Made by a program: the position numbers and the translations under genes
In this document: piece after piece, positions 23,473 to 30,065 of the stretch
How positions within the stretch are numbered: position 1 is the first letter of the stretch
Layout: every line of letters starts with the position of its first letter
Assembly: GCA_944322945.1 (NCBI GenBank)
Contig: CALUQN010000026.1
Location: forward strand, 1-33,458
Source: Candidatus Gastranaerophilales bacterium
GTDB taxonomy: Bacteria > Cyanobacteriota > Vampirovibrionia > Gastranaerophilales > Gastranaerophilaceae
Length of the DNA stretch: 33,458 nt
Direction: 5' to 3'
The notes under the pieces: model-generated
Told to the model about the DNA's origin: nothing
What the model saw: only the letters and a program-made list of their open reading frames with translations
Databases searched by the model: none

Positions 23473-24867
23473 TTGAATAAGAAATATTATTTTATCGCAA
23501 TAGGCGGAGTCGGAATGAGCGGGCTGGCAAAATATTTGCTGGAACAAGGATGTGATGTGAGCGGCTCTGACATCTGCGACAGCAAATACGTTCAGCAGTT
23601 AAGAGATTTGGGAGCAGTCGTACACATCGGACACAGTGCGGAAAATGTTCCGGAAGATTGCGTTGTAATAGCAAGCACGGCAATACGTGCAAACAATCCT
23701 GAAATCGTTAGAGCAAAAGAATTAGGTCTGCCAATTTATCACCGTTCGGATTTACTTGCAGAAATTTCGCGCGGCGGGAAGTTCTTTATAGGATATGCAG
23801 GCACTCACGGCAAAACAACAACCAGCGGACTGTCATCTTACGTTCTTGAAAAAGCCGGCTTAAATCCGTCGTTTGTTGTCGGCGGAATTGTCCCGGAAAT
23901 TTCAACAAACGCGCAATACCGCGACGGCAAATATTTTGTTGCGGAACTTGATGAAAGCGACGGCACTATTATTAAATATTCGCCGGATACAGTTGTGATT
24001 AATAACCTTGAAGCTGACCACCTTGATTTTTACAAAGAAGGTTTGTCCGCTATTCTGGATACTTTTGAAAAATTTTTGTCAGGCTTAAAGCCGGATGCAA
24101 TTATCCTTGCAAACAATGACAGCGACGGGGTCGAAGAATTAATCGGCGGGTGTTCCACAATTATCCCGAATCCGATTTTTTCATACGGCTTGAATGATGC
24201 GGATTACATCGCGAAAAATATTGTCTTTGGCGAAGATTTTACAACCTATGATATTTATTACAGGGACGAATTTTTAACCGATATGAAAATTATCCTGAAA
24301 GGCGTGCATAATGTTTATAATTCACTTGCGGTATTTGCAAGCCTTCACCAGGACGGTGCTGATATTAATTTGATAAAACCTCATTTTGCTACCTTCAGCG
24401 GAATGGGCAGAAGATTTCAAAAAGTCGGTGAGTTTGGCGGGATTTCGCTGTATGATGACTACGCACATCACCCGACAGAAATCAAGGCAACACTTTCTGC
24501 GTCTGCGGCGTTCCAAAACCACCGCGTAATTGCAGTTTTCCAACCGCATAGATATACAAGACTAAAGAGTCTATGGGGAGAATTTTTAAACGCGTTTTAC
24601 GGGGTGGATAAAGTTATAGTGACAGATGTTTATGCTGCAAGCGAGGACGTTATTGAAGGTATAAATTCCGAAAATTTCACAGCAGAACTCCAGACACGCG
24701 GGGTTGACTGCGAATATCTTGCAGGTGATATGAAGTCTGTAGCCCAGCAATTGTATCCGGAACTAAAATCCGGCGACGTAGTAATCGGACTTGGTGCCGG
24801 AACTATCACGTCTCTTGGCAAAGAATTGCTGCAGCTTGATAAGGAGATGGAAAAAGTTGCTGGTTGA
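23473..24867 (+). CDS. murC: UDP-N-acetylmuramate--L-alanine ligase
   Basis: A 464-aa cytoplasmic Mur ligase that adds L-alanine to UDP-MurNAc using ATP. It shows the N-terminal dinucleotide-type loop AIGGVGMSGLAKYLLEQG, the P-loop GTHGKTTTSG (110-119), the central NNLEADHLDFY and DDYAHHPTEI, and the C-terminal FQPHRYTR. Translation probably starts at TTG 23473, 5 nt after a GGGAAAGCGG region; no ATG gives a full N-terminal motif. A TATAAT (23423-23428) lies about 45 bp upstream. It is the first gene of murC-murB-ddl-ftsQ-nadE, a cell-wall/division cluster with overlapping ends. Confidence 0.95.
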   Translation: MNKKYYFIAIGGVGMSGLAKYLLEQGCDVSGSDICDSKYVQQLRDLGAVVHIGHSAENVPEDCVVIASTAIRANNPEIVRAKELGLPIYHRSDLLAEISRGGKFFIGYAGTHGKTTTSGLSSYVLEKAGLNPSFVVGGIVPEISTNAQYRDGKYFVAELDESDGTIIKYSPDTVVINNLEADHLDFYKEGLSAILDTFEKFLSGLKPDAIILANNDSDGVEELIGGCSTIIPNPIFSYGLNDADYIAKNIVFGEDFTTYDIYYRDEFLTDMKIILKGVHNVYNSLAVFASLHQDGADINLIKPHFATFSGMGRRFQKVGEFGGISLYDDYAHHPTEIKATLSASAAFQNHRVIAVFQPHRYTRLKSLWGEFLNAFYGVDKVIVTDVYAASEDVIEGINSENFTAELQTRGVDCEYLAGDMKSVAQQLYPELKSGDVVIGLGAGTITSLGKELLQLDKEMEKVAG

Positions 24868-25747
24868 AGAAAATTTTGACGTTACTAGACTGACATCTTT
24901 TAAATGCGGCGGAAAGATTAAAAAAGTTTTTTTCCCTGAATCTTTGGACGAATTTGTTCAGATTTTAAAAGAAACTCCGGAGGCAAAAGTTTTCGGCAAC
25001 CTTACAAATACTCTCGTGTCTTCTGACGGGTATTCAGGAGCAATTATCCTGACAACAAAGATGACAAATTTTCACTTTTCAGGCTATAGAGCAGAAGCCG
25101 AATGCGGCTTGAAAGGTGCAAAACTTTCTCAAGCTGCGGAAGAAAAAGGCTTGAGCGGACTGGAATTTATGATAGCGTTTCCGGGGACTATCGGCGGAGA
25201 AGTCTTTATGAACGCAGGTGCACACGGGCAGAATGTTGCCGGATGTTTGGTCGAAGCTAAATGCTACAATCCTGATTTAGGCGTGATAACTTTAAACAAA
25301 GAAGAGATGAAATTTTCCTACAGAACCTCTGTCTGCCAGTCAAAAAATCTGATAGTATTGAGTGCGGTGTTTGAATTACAGCCGGCACCTTCTGAAGATA
25401 TAAAGGCTAAAATGGAAGAAAATTTACATTTCAGAAAAACTCACCAGCCGTCCTTGACACTTCCCAATTGCGGCAGTGTTTTCAGAAACCCGGAAGGTAA
25501 TTCGTCAGGCAGACTGCTTGAACAGTCCGGCGTAAAAGGTTACGCCTCAGGCGGCGCAAGAGTATGGGAAAATCATGCCAATTTCATTATAAATAACGGA
25601 GGAACTTCTTCTGATATCCTGAACGTTATTCAAAAAATGAGAAACAGCGTAAGAGAAAAATTTAATATAGAACTAAAACCCGAAGTGAGATTTTTGGGTG
25701 ATAACATTAAAGAGGTAGAAATATGCAGAGATTTGAAAATCATATAG
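24857..25747 (+). CDS. murB: UDP-N-acetylenolpyruvoylglucosamine reductase
   Basis: A 296-aa FAD enzyme that reduces enolpyruvyl-UDP-GlcNAc with NADPH to UDP-MurNAc. The segments LTSFKCGGKIKKVFFP, GLEFMIAFPGTIGGEVFMNA, YRTSVCQ, PNCGSVFRNP (with the catalytic serine), and ELKPEVRFLG follow family order. The start is taken as TTG 24857, 10 nt after AAGGAG and overlapping the end of murC by 11 nt; longer readings of the frame enter murC without homology. The 3' end overlaps ddl by 25 nt. The order murC-murB-ddl makes substrate flow from MurB to MurC, and D-Ala-D-Ala supply, a single transcriptional unit. Confidence 0.93.
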   Translation: MLVEENFDVTRLTSFKCGGKIKKVFFPESLDEFVQILKETPEAKVFGNLTNTLVSSDGYSGAIILTTKMTNFHFSGYRAEAECGLKGAKLSQAAEEKGLSGLEFMIAFPGTIGGEVFMNAGAHGQNVAGCLVEAKCYNPDLGVITLNKEEMKFSYRTSVCQSKNLIVLSAVFELQPAPSEDIKAKMEENLHFRKTHQPSLTLPNCGSVFRNPEGNSSGRLLEQSGVKGYASGGARVWENHANFIINNGGTSSDILNVIQKMRNSVREKFNIELKPEVRFLGDNIKEVEICRDLKII

Positions 25748-26673
25748 ATAAAAACGCAAAAATAGCCGTGCTTTGCGGCGGAATGTCATCGGAAAAAGAT
25801 ATCTCCATCCGTTCAGGCAAAGGCTGCTATGAAGCATTAAAAAGATTAGGATTTAATAACGCCGAACTCGTTGTGGTTGACAGAAATATTGCAGAAACTT
25901 TGAAAAACGGCAATTACGATTACGCATATAACGCGCTCCACGGAAAATACGGCGAAGACGGCTGCATTCAAGGATTGCTGGAAATTCTTCAAATCCCTTA
26001 TACAGGCTGCGGAGTTATGGCAAGTTCAGTATGTATGAATAAAGAATATACAAAAAGAATTCTCTCAACTTGCAAAGACATTCCGCTCATCAGATCTGTT
26101 TTTGTAAGAAAAGGTGAAGATGTTATAGAAGCCTGCAAAGACTTGAATTATCCTCTGATAACAAAACCTGTGTGTGAAGGTTCAAGCTTTGGAATGACAA
26201 AAGTTAATTCAAAAGATGAACTCAAATCAGCATACAACGAAGCGGTTAAATACAATGATGATGTGTTAATTGAAGAATTTATAAACGGATTTTTTGTGAC
26301 CGTCGGTGTTCTGGAAAAAGACGGAAAACCTTTTGCCACCGAAATTCTTGAAATCATCCCGAAAAACGAATGGTATGATTTTGAAGCTAAATATACAAAA
26401 GGGATGTCCGAATTTATTCTTCCGGCAGAACTGGATGAAGAAACAACCAAACTTGTCAAAGAGATTTCGGTAAAAGCGCACGAAACTGCCGGCTGCCGCG
26501 GAGTTTCCAGAGTTGACTTTATGATTATGGATAACAAACCTTATTTTCTGGAAATCAATACCTCTCCGGGAATGACTGAAACAAGCGACCTGCCGGCGCA
26601 ATCAAATGCAATGGGTATTGACTACGACAACCTTGTGTTACTAATAATGAACAGTGCGGGCTTAAATAAATAA
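25723..26673 (+). CDS. ddl: D-alanine--D-alanine ligase
   Basis: A 316-aa ATP-grasp ligase making D-Ala-D-Ala for the peptidoglycan stem. Motifs are AVLCGGMSSEKDISIRSG, YNALHGKYGEDG, TKPVCEGSSFGMTKV, EEFINGFFVTVGVL, GVSRVDFMI and LEINTSPGMTETSDLP, which contain the grasp-loop and metal ligands. Length is normal. Its ATG lies inside the end of murB (25-nt overlap); its TAA overlaps the ATG of ftsQ by one base (TAATG), so the unit is translationally coupled. Confidence 0.96.
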   Translation: MQRFENHIDKNAKIAVLCGGMSSEKDISIRSGKGCYEALKRLGFNNAELVVVDRNIAETLKNGNYDYAYNALHGKYGEDGCIQGLLEILQIPYTGCGVMASSVCMNKEYTKRILSTCKDIPLIRSVFVRKGEDVIEACKDLNYPLITKPVCEGSSFGMTKVNSKDELKSAYNEAVKYNDDVLIEEFINGFFVTVGVLEKDGKPFATEILEIIPKNEWYDFEAKYTKGMSEFILPAELDEETTKLVKEISVKAHETAGCRGVSRVDFMIMDNKPYFLEINTSPGMTETSDLPAQSNAMGIDYDNLVLLIMNSAGLNK

Positions 26674-27548
26674 TGGACGATATAAAAAATAATCAGGAAT
26701 ATTCTGAAGAAGAAGATATTCTCGAGGCAAAAAAAGTAAAAAAAATTCAGCGTGAACGCCAGATTAGAAAAGGCAGAATGTGGCAGGAGCGTATTCGCGG
26801 AATTTTCAGATTTTTTGCCAGTATAGGGATAATTATTCTGCTGGTATTTCTTGCGGATTTGCCGCAGTGGTATCTTGCAAAATCCTCCTTCAAGATTTAT
26901 AACCCTGATAATGTCGCTATTGTCGGCAATAAAATTGTGCCGACAGCCAAAATTTTTAAAACACTTTATGATATAGAAGTGCCGAATATTCCTATTTATC
27001 TTTTCAGAACAGGAGAAATCCGTGCAAAAATTCGCGAATTATCACCGATAGATGAAGTTTACATAAGACGCTACGCATTTCCGGCACGGCTTGACATCAT
27101 AGTCAGAGAAAAAATCCCGTCTGTTGTAATTGCGCCGGATGAAAAAGTTAAGCCGGTTGCATTTTTTACAAAAGACGGAACTCTAGTCGGACGCGAATAC
27201 CTTCCGCTGCCGGCTGAATACAAGACTATAAAACTACTATCTTATGGCAACAAAGGTGACGATTACCACAATTGGAATAAAGAAAAAATCCAGAAAATTG
27301 AAAAGATTGTAAGGTATATAGAAACATACTCAAAAGAACCGGTTCTCTACCTTGATTTCAGAAATCCGAATGACATTTACGCAGAGATAAAAACAGTAAA
27401 AATCAGACTTGGCAAACTTGATGATACTGTGTTTGAGCGGATTGAACGTATTCCGTCAATTCTGCCGCAGGTAAAACTTATGGATACAAAAATTAAATAC
27501 CTTGACCTGAGCTGGGAAAAGGTTAACTACCTAAAACTTGACGAATAG
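26673..27548 (+). CDS. ftsQ: Cell division protein FtsQ
   Basis: A 291-aa bitopic protein of the divisome. It has a charged cytoplasmic N-terminus of about 42 residues, one membrane helix (GIFRFFASIGIIILLVFLAD, about 43-62), and a POTRA domain (about 72-140) with VAIVGNKIVPTAKIFK and SPIDEVYIRRYAFPARLDII. The FtsQ beta domain follows, with VREKIPSVVI and FFTKDGTLVGREYLPLP. In diderms FtsQ links early and late division proteins. Identity rests on the topology, the POTRA motif and its place after ddl, the normal dcw order. The sequence itself is divergent. Confidence 0.88.
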   Translation: MDDIKNNQEYSEEEDILEAKKVKKIQRERQIRKGRMWQERIRGIFRFFASIGIIILLVFLADLPQWYLAKSSFKIYNPDNVAIVGNKIVPTAKIFKTLYDIEVPNIPIYLFRTGEIRAKIRELSPIDEVYIRRYAFPARLDIIVREKIPSVVIAPDEKVKPVAFFTKDGTLVGREYLPLPAEYKTIKLLSYGNKGDDYHNWNKEKIQKIEKIVRYIETYSKEPVLYLDFRNPNDIYAEIKTVKIRLGKLDDTVFERIERIPSILPQVKLMDTKIKYLDLSWEKVNYLKLDE

Positions 27549-27562
27549 CGGGAGTAAAAAAT

Positions 27563-28975
27563 ATGAATATAGCGATTGCACAAACCAGATATAAAACAGG
27601 CGATTTTGAATTTAATTTGAATTCAATCAAAGAAAAAGTATTGAAAACAGATGCGGAACTTGTGATTTTTCCTGAAGCTGATTTGTATGAGATTGGCGGC
27701 AAAGATTTGCTGCTTGATAAAAAAGTTCAGGAAGCACAAATAAATTTTTATGACCGGCTTGCCGCTGAAAATTTTGAAAGAGCTATCTTAGTCGGCGATA
27801 TTCTAATCCAAAACGGGGAAGTAATTGTATCTGAAGACGGATTTTTTGATATAAACGGCAAAAAAGTTTACGTATCTGATACATATTCAGATGATGTAAT
27901 CTGCGACTTGTATGTACTTGCCAAAAACAGTTATTTTGCGATTAACAAATACAAAGAATTTGTGGCAAGCGTACAGACAAATAATGATTTTGTTTACATA
28001 AATACAATCGGGATAGCGGATGCCAACGTATTTGCCGGCGGAAGTTTTGCCAGAAACAGAGACAATGAATTAGTATTGCAGGCTCCGATGTGTGAGGAAT
28101 ATCTCTGCGGAGTTGATTTTACTACACCTGTGGAATTTGTTGATGAACCAATGGAACAACAGGTAATAGATGTCACAACATTTGCACTCAGGGAATACTG
28201 TGAAAACACAGGGATAAAAAAAGTTGTATTGGGGCTTTCCGGCGGGATTGACAGTGCATTGACAGCAGTGCTTGCCGCAAAAGCTCTCGGGGCTGAAAAT
28301 GTTTTAGGCATAATGATGCCGAGCATGTATTCTTCTGACGGTAGTGTGCTGGATTCTGTTGCACTTGCGGACAATCTTGGAATAAAAACAGAAAAACACG
28401 CTATCACACCTTTGTTTGAAAATTTTATGGAAAAAATTGCACACGAGAAAAAGGGCGATTTAGCGGAAGAGAATTTGCAGGCAAGATTGAGAGGATTAAT
28501 CCTGATGTTTTTCTCAAACAGAGGCGGGTACCTTCTGCTTTCAACAGGCAACAAATCCGAAAGCGCGATGGGCTTCGGAACTTTGTACGGGGATTTAGCC
28601 GGCGGCTACAATATGATTTGTGACTTAACAAAGACAAACGTGTATAGAATTTCAAATTACATTAACCGCTGTGGAGAGGTTATACCGCAGGCAATCATAG
28701 ACAAGGCGCCGTCTGCGGAGCTTCATCCGGGGCAAAAAGATCAGGACAGACTGCCTGAATATGCTGTTCTGGACGATATTATCGAGATGTATTTTGAACA
28801 AAACATTCCGGCAAACGAGATTTACGAAAAATACCCTAAATCCACAGTGGATGAAGTCATAAGAAAAACCTACAGAATGGCATACAAGCGTAAGCAAAGC
28901 TGTCTTGGAACAAGGCTCACAGAACGCTCATTCCTTGCGGGGATAAATTTGCCGATAGTACAGAAATTTTATTAA
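27563..28975 (+). CDS. nadE: Glutamine-dependent-type NAD+ synthetase with shortened amidase domain
   Basis: A 470-aa enzyme converting deamido-NAD to NAD with ATP. The C-terminal synthetase is complete: VVLGLSGGIDSALTAVLAAK (Ser226 in SGGxDS), GIMMPSMYSSDGS, STGNKSESAMGFGTLYGDLA and HPGQKDQD. The N-terminal nitrilase-like domain is only about 190 residues and lacks the usual K-x-x-L-P-x-Y...FDE-x-R-Y-F loop. Candidate triad residues are Glu38 (FPEADL), Lys100/101 (GKKVYV) and Cys114 (VICDL, in place of ICEDxW). Whether it still hydrolyses glutamine is uncertain; it may use free ammonia. It starts 14 nt after ftsQ behind GCGGGAG and is last in the operon. Confidence 0.92.
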   Translation: MNIAIAQTRYKTGDFEFNLNSIKEKVLKTDAELVIFPEADLYEIGGKDLLLDKKVQEAQINFYDRLAAENFERAILVGDILIQNGEVIVSEDGFFDINGKKVYVSDTYSDDVICDLYVLAKNSYFAINKYKEFVASVQTNNDFVYINTIGIADANVFAGGSFARNRDNELVLQAPMCEEYLCGVDFTTPVEFVDEPMEQQVIDVTTFALREYCENTGIKKVVLGLSGGIDSALTAVLAAKALGAENVLGIMMPSMYSSDGSVLDSVALADNLGIKTEKHAITPLFENFMEKIAHEKKGDLAEENLQARLRGLILMFFSNRGGYLLLSTGNKSESAMGFGTLYGDLAGGYNMICDLTKTNVYRISNYINRCGEVIPQAIIDKAPSAELHPGQKDQDRLPEYAVLDDIIEMYFEQNIPANEIYEKYPKSTVDEVIRKTYRMAYKRKQSCLGTRLTERSFLAGINLPIVQKFY

Positions 28976-29059
28976 ATTTCAGACAGACTGAAAAATCAGA
29001 CCGACATAAAAATCAGAGCACTTATACTTAAATAAAAATGAAGCAAACGTTACGTTTAC

Positions 29060-29094
29060 TGTCATCCTGAAAGCGTAGAAAATCCGTTTAAAAA
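29060..29094. repeat. Left-end fragment of the TGTCATCCTGAA element
   Basis: The fragment and its flank (CAAACG TTACGTTTAC, then TGTCATCCTGAAAGCGTAG) match the left side of the elements at 29358 and 33243, but the copy breaks off after AATCCGTTT. A matching right end is found alone at 29822-29833, so other repeats may have been inserted into an older copy. Confidence 0.55.
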
Positions 29095-29263
29095 GGACGA
29101 TAAGACGTTAGGACGATAAGTTCGTTTCACCCTCTCCTAAATTAGGAGAGCGATTTTGCGGACTATAACTTCTCTTCCCCCCGCGGAGCAGTGGGGGAGC
29201 GGATTTGCGGGCTATAAATACTCCTCCCCTTGATGGGGGAGGCAGGGTGGGGGTGTCTCGGTG

Positions 29264-29302
29264 AGTTTAAGTAGGTCAGGCAATGCCTGACCTACTTAAA
29301 CT
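29264..29302. repeat. 39-nt near-perfect palindrome (GTAGGTCAGGCA family)
   Basis: Nineteen-base arms AGTTTAAGTAGGTCAGGCA and TGCCTGACCTACTTAAACT pair without mismatch around one central A. The 12-bp core recurs at 33378-33402 and, with its right arm cut short, at 29491-29511. Confidence 0.85.
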
Positions 29303-29357
29303 TTGTACCCTCCCCAGGTCGGGGAGGGCAAGGGTGGGGAGCAAACGTAACGTTTAC

Positions 29358-29486
29358 TGTCATCCTGAAAGCGTAGAAAATCCGTTTTTCAAAAAACGAG
29401 ATTTTCAAGCTGTTCAGGATCTTGCCGTGCGGAAAATCTTGCCAGCACTTTACGAACTAAGACCCTGAAATAAATTCAGGGTGACA
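29358..29486. repeat. MITE-like element, left copy (129 bp)
   Basis: It runs from TGTCATCCTGAA to TTCAGGGTGACA (12-bp terminal inverted repeats, one mismatch). The interior AAGCGTAGAAAATCCGTTTT, then AAGCTGTTCAGGATCTTGCC and GCGGAAAATCTTGCCAGC is nearly identical to the copy at 33243, in the same orientation. Confidence 0.75.
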
Positions 29487-29690
29487 ATAAGTAGGTCAGG
29501 CATTGCCTGACAGCATTACTCGCGATTAACGAGTCTTGGCATTGCCTGCTTGTTTTGCTCCTGCAAGCCAACTCTGCAATGCCGGCGCCCTCAGCTCGTT
29601 CGCGCTATCGTCCTCAAAAAACATTTCTCCTCTGTTTTTTGCTATGACAAAAGAAGAGATTAAGTCACTCTAAAGACGTTAGGACAATTT

Positions 29691-29738
29691 CACCCTCTCC
29701 CGATTTGGAGAGGGTGGCACGTAGTGCCGGGTGAGGGG
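29691..29738. repeat. CCCTCTCC / GGAGAGGG-type dispersed repeat
   Basis: CACCCTCTCCCGATTTGGAG followed by AGGGTGGCACGTAGTGCCGG and GTGAGGGG, containing two nested hairpins (CCCTCTCC/GGAGAGGG and GGCAC/GTGCC). This type of intergenic palindrome is widespread in bacteria. Non-coding. Confidence 0.5.
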
Positions 29739-29870
29739 ACAAACATAATGGTTCTCGCCTCCCCCCCACCTAACCTGTCTTGAATTTGCTTCCCCAAGCC
29801 GGGGAAGGAGGTTTAAACAAATTCAGGGTGACAGATTAATGAAATGGACTTAACGTCTTAACGTCCTTTT

Positions 29871-29888
29871 TCTGTAAACTTTTGTAAC
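29871..29888. promoter_or_regulatory. HLR1-like box, distal, upstream of the autotransporter
   Basis: TGTAA cores at 29873 and 29883 (10 bp apart) fit WWTGTAAM-NN-WWTGTAAM with one mismatch (C at 29872). It is about 195 bp upstream of the autotransporter ATG. Confidence 0.4.
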
Positions 29889-29967
29889 AAAATAATTTTT
29901 CACCCTGAAAACTACCTTCAAAAATCTCAAAAATAAAACCCGCTTATATCAAGCCTTTCAGATACAA

Positions 29968-29985
29968 ATTGTAAATAATTGTAAA
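29968..29985. promoter_or_regulatory. HLR1-like box, proximal, upstream of the autotransporter promoter
   Basis: ATTGTAAATAATTGTAAA fits WWTGTAAM-NN-WWTGTAAM with no mismatch (cores at 29970 and 29980). It is centred about 61 bp before the start point predicted from the promoter at 30003-30031, a normal position for a response-regulator activator. Confidence 0.55.
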
Positions 29986-30002
29986 AATGTCACTTAAAAC
30001 AC

Positions 30003-30031
30003 TTGAAATTTTAATTAAAATAGTATATAAT
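30003..30031 (+). promoter_or_regulatory. Sigma70-type promoter of the autotransporter
   Basis: A -35 TTGAAA (30003-30008), a 17-nt spacer and a perfect -10 TATAAT (30026-30031). The predicted start point is near 30038, leaving a leader of about 28 nt with the ribosome site AAAGGA. Confidence 0.8.
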
Positions 30032-30065
30032 GAAGATATAGACGATATACAGAAAGGATACTAGC

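Larger units (their letters stand above)
28976..30065. other. 1.1-kb gene-free region packed with palindromic and MITE-like repeats
   Basis: I see no gene here. The region is a patchwork: a partial TGTCATCCTGAA element (29060-29094), a CTCTCCTAA/TTAGGAGAG palindrome (29132-29150), CCTCCCC/GGGGAGG-type GC-rich blocks, a 39-nt palindrome (29264-29302), a full 129-bp element (29358-29486), a CCCTCTCC...GGTGAGGGG repeat (29691-29738), and a right end TTCAGGGTGACA (29822-29833). The last 200 nt hold two HLR1-like boxes and the autotransporter promoter. Confidence 0.7.

Noticed and set aside
29283-29468. 61-codon open frame in the repeat region, and a similar one at 33129-33347
   Set aside because: Both translate the palindrome and MITE-like element. 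The shared peptide (CHPESVENPFF) comes from the repeated DNA, not from a gene.
29761-29767. C7 run as a third phase-variation tract
   Set aside because: It is in non-coding repeat DNA and far from any start codon or promoter.
28976-30065. CRISPR array, suggested by several repeated segments
   Set aside because: Repeats differ in length and spacing and are palindromic or TIR elements; there is no regular repeat-spacer pattern and no cas gene.
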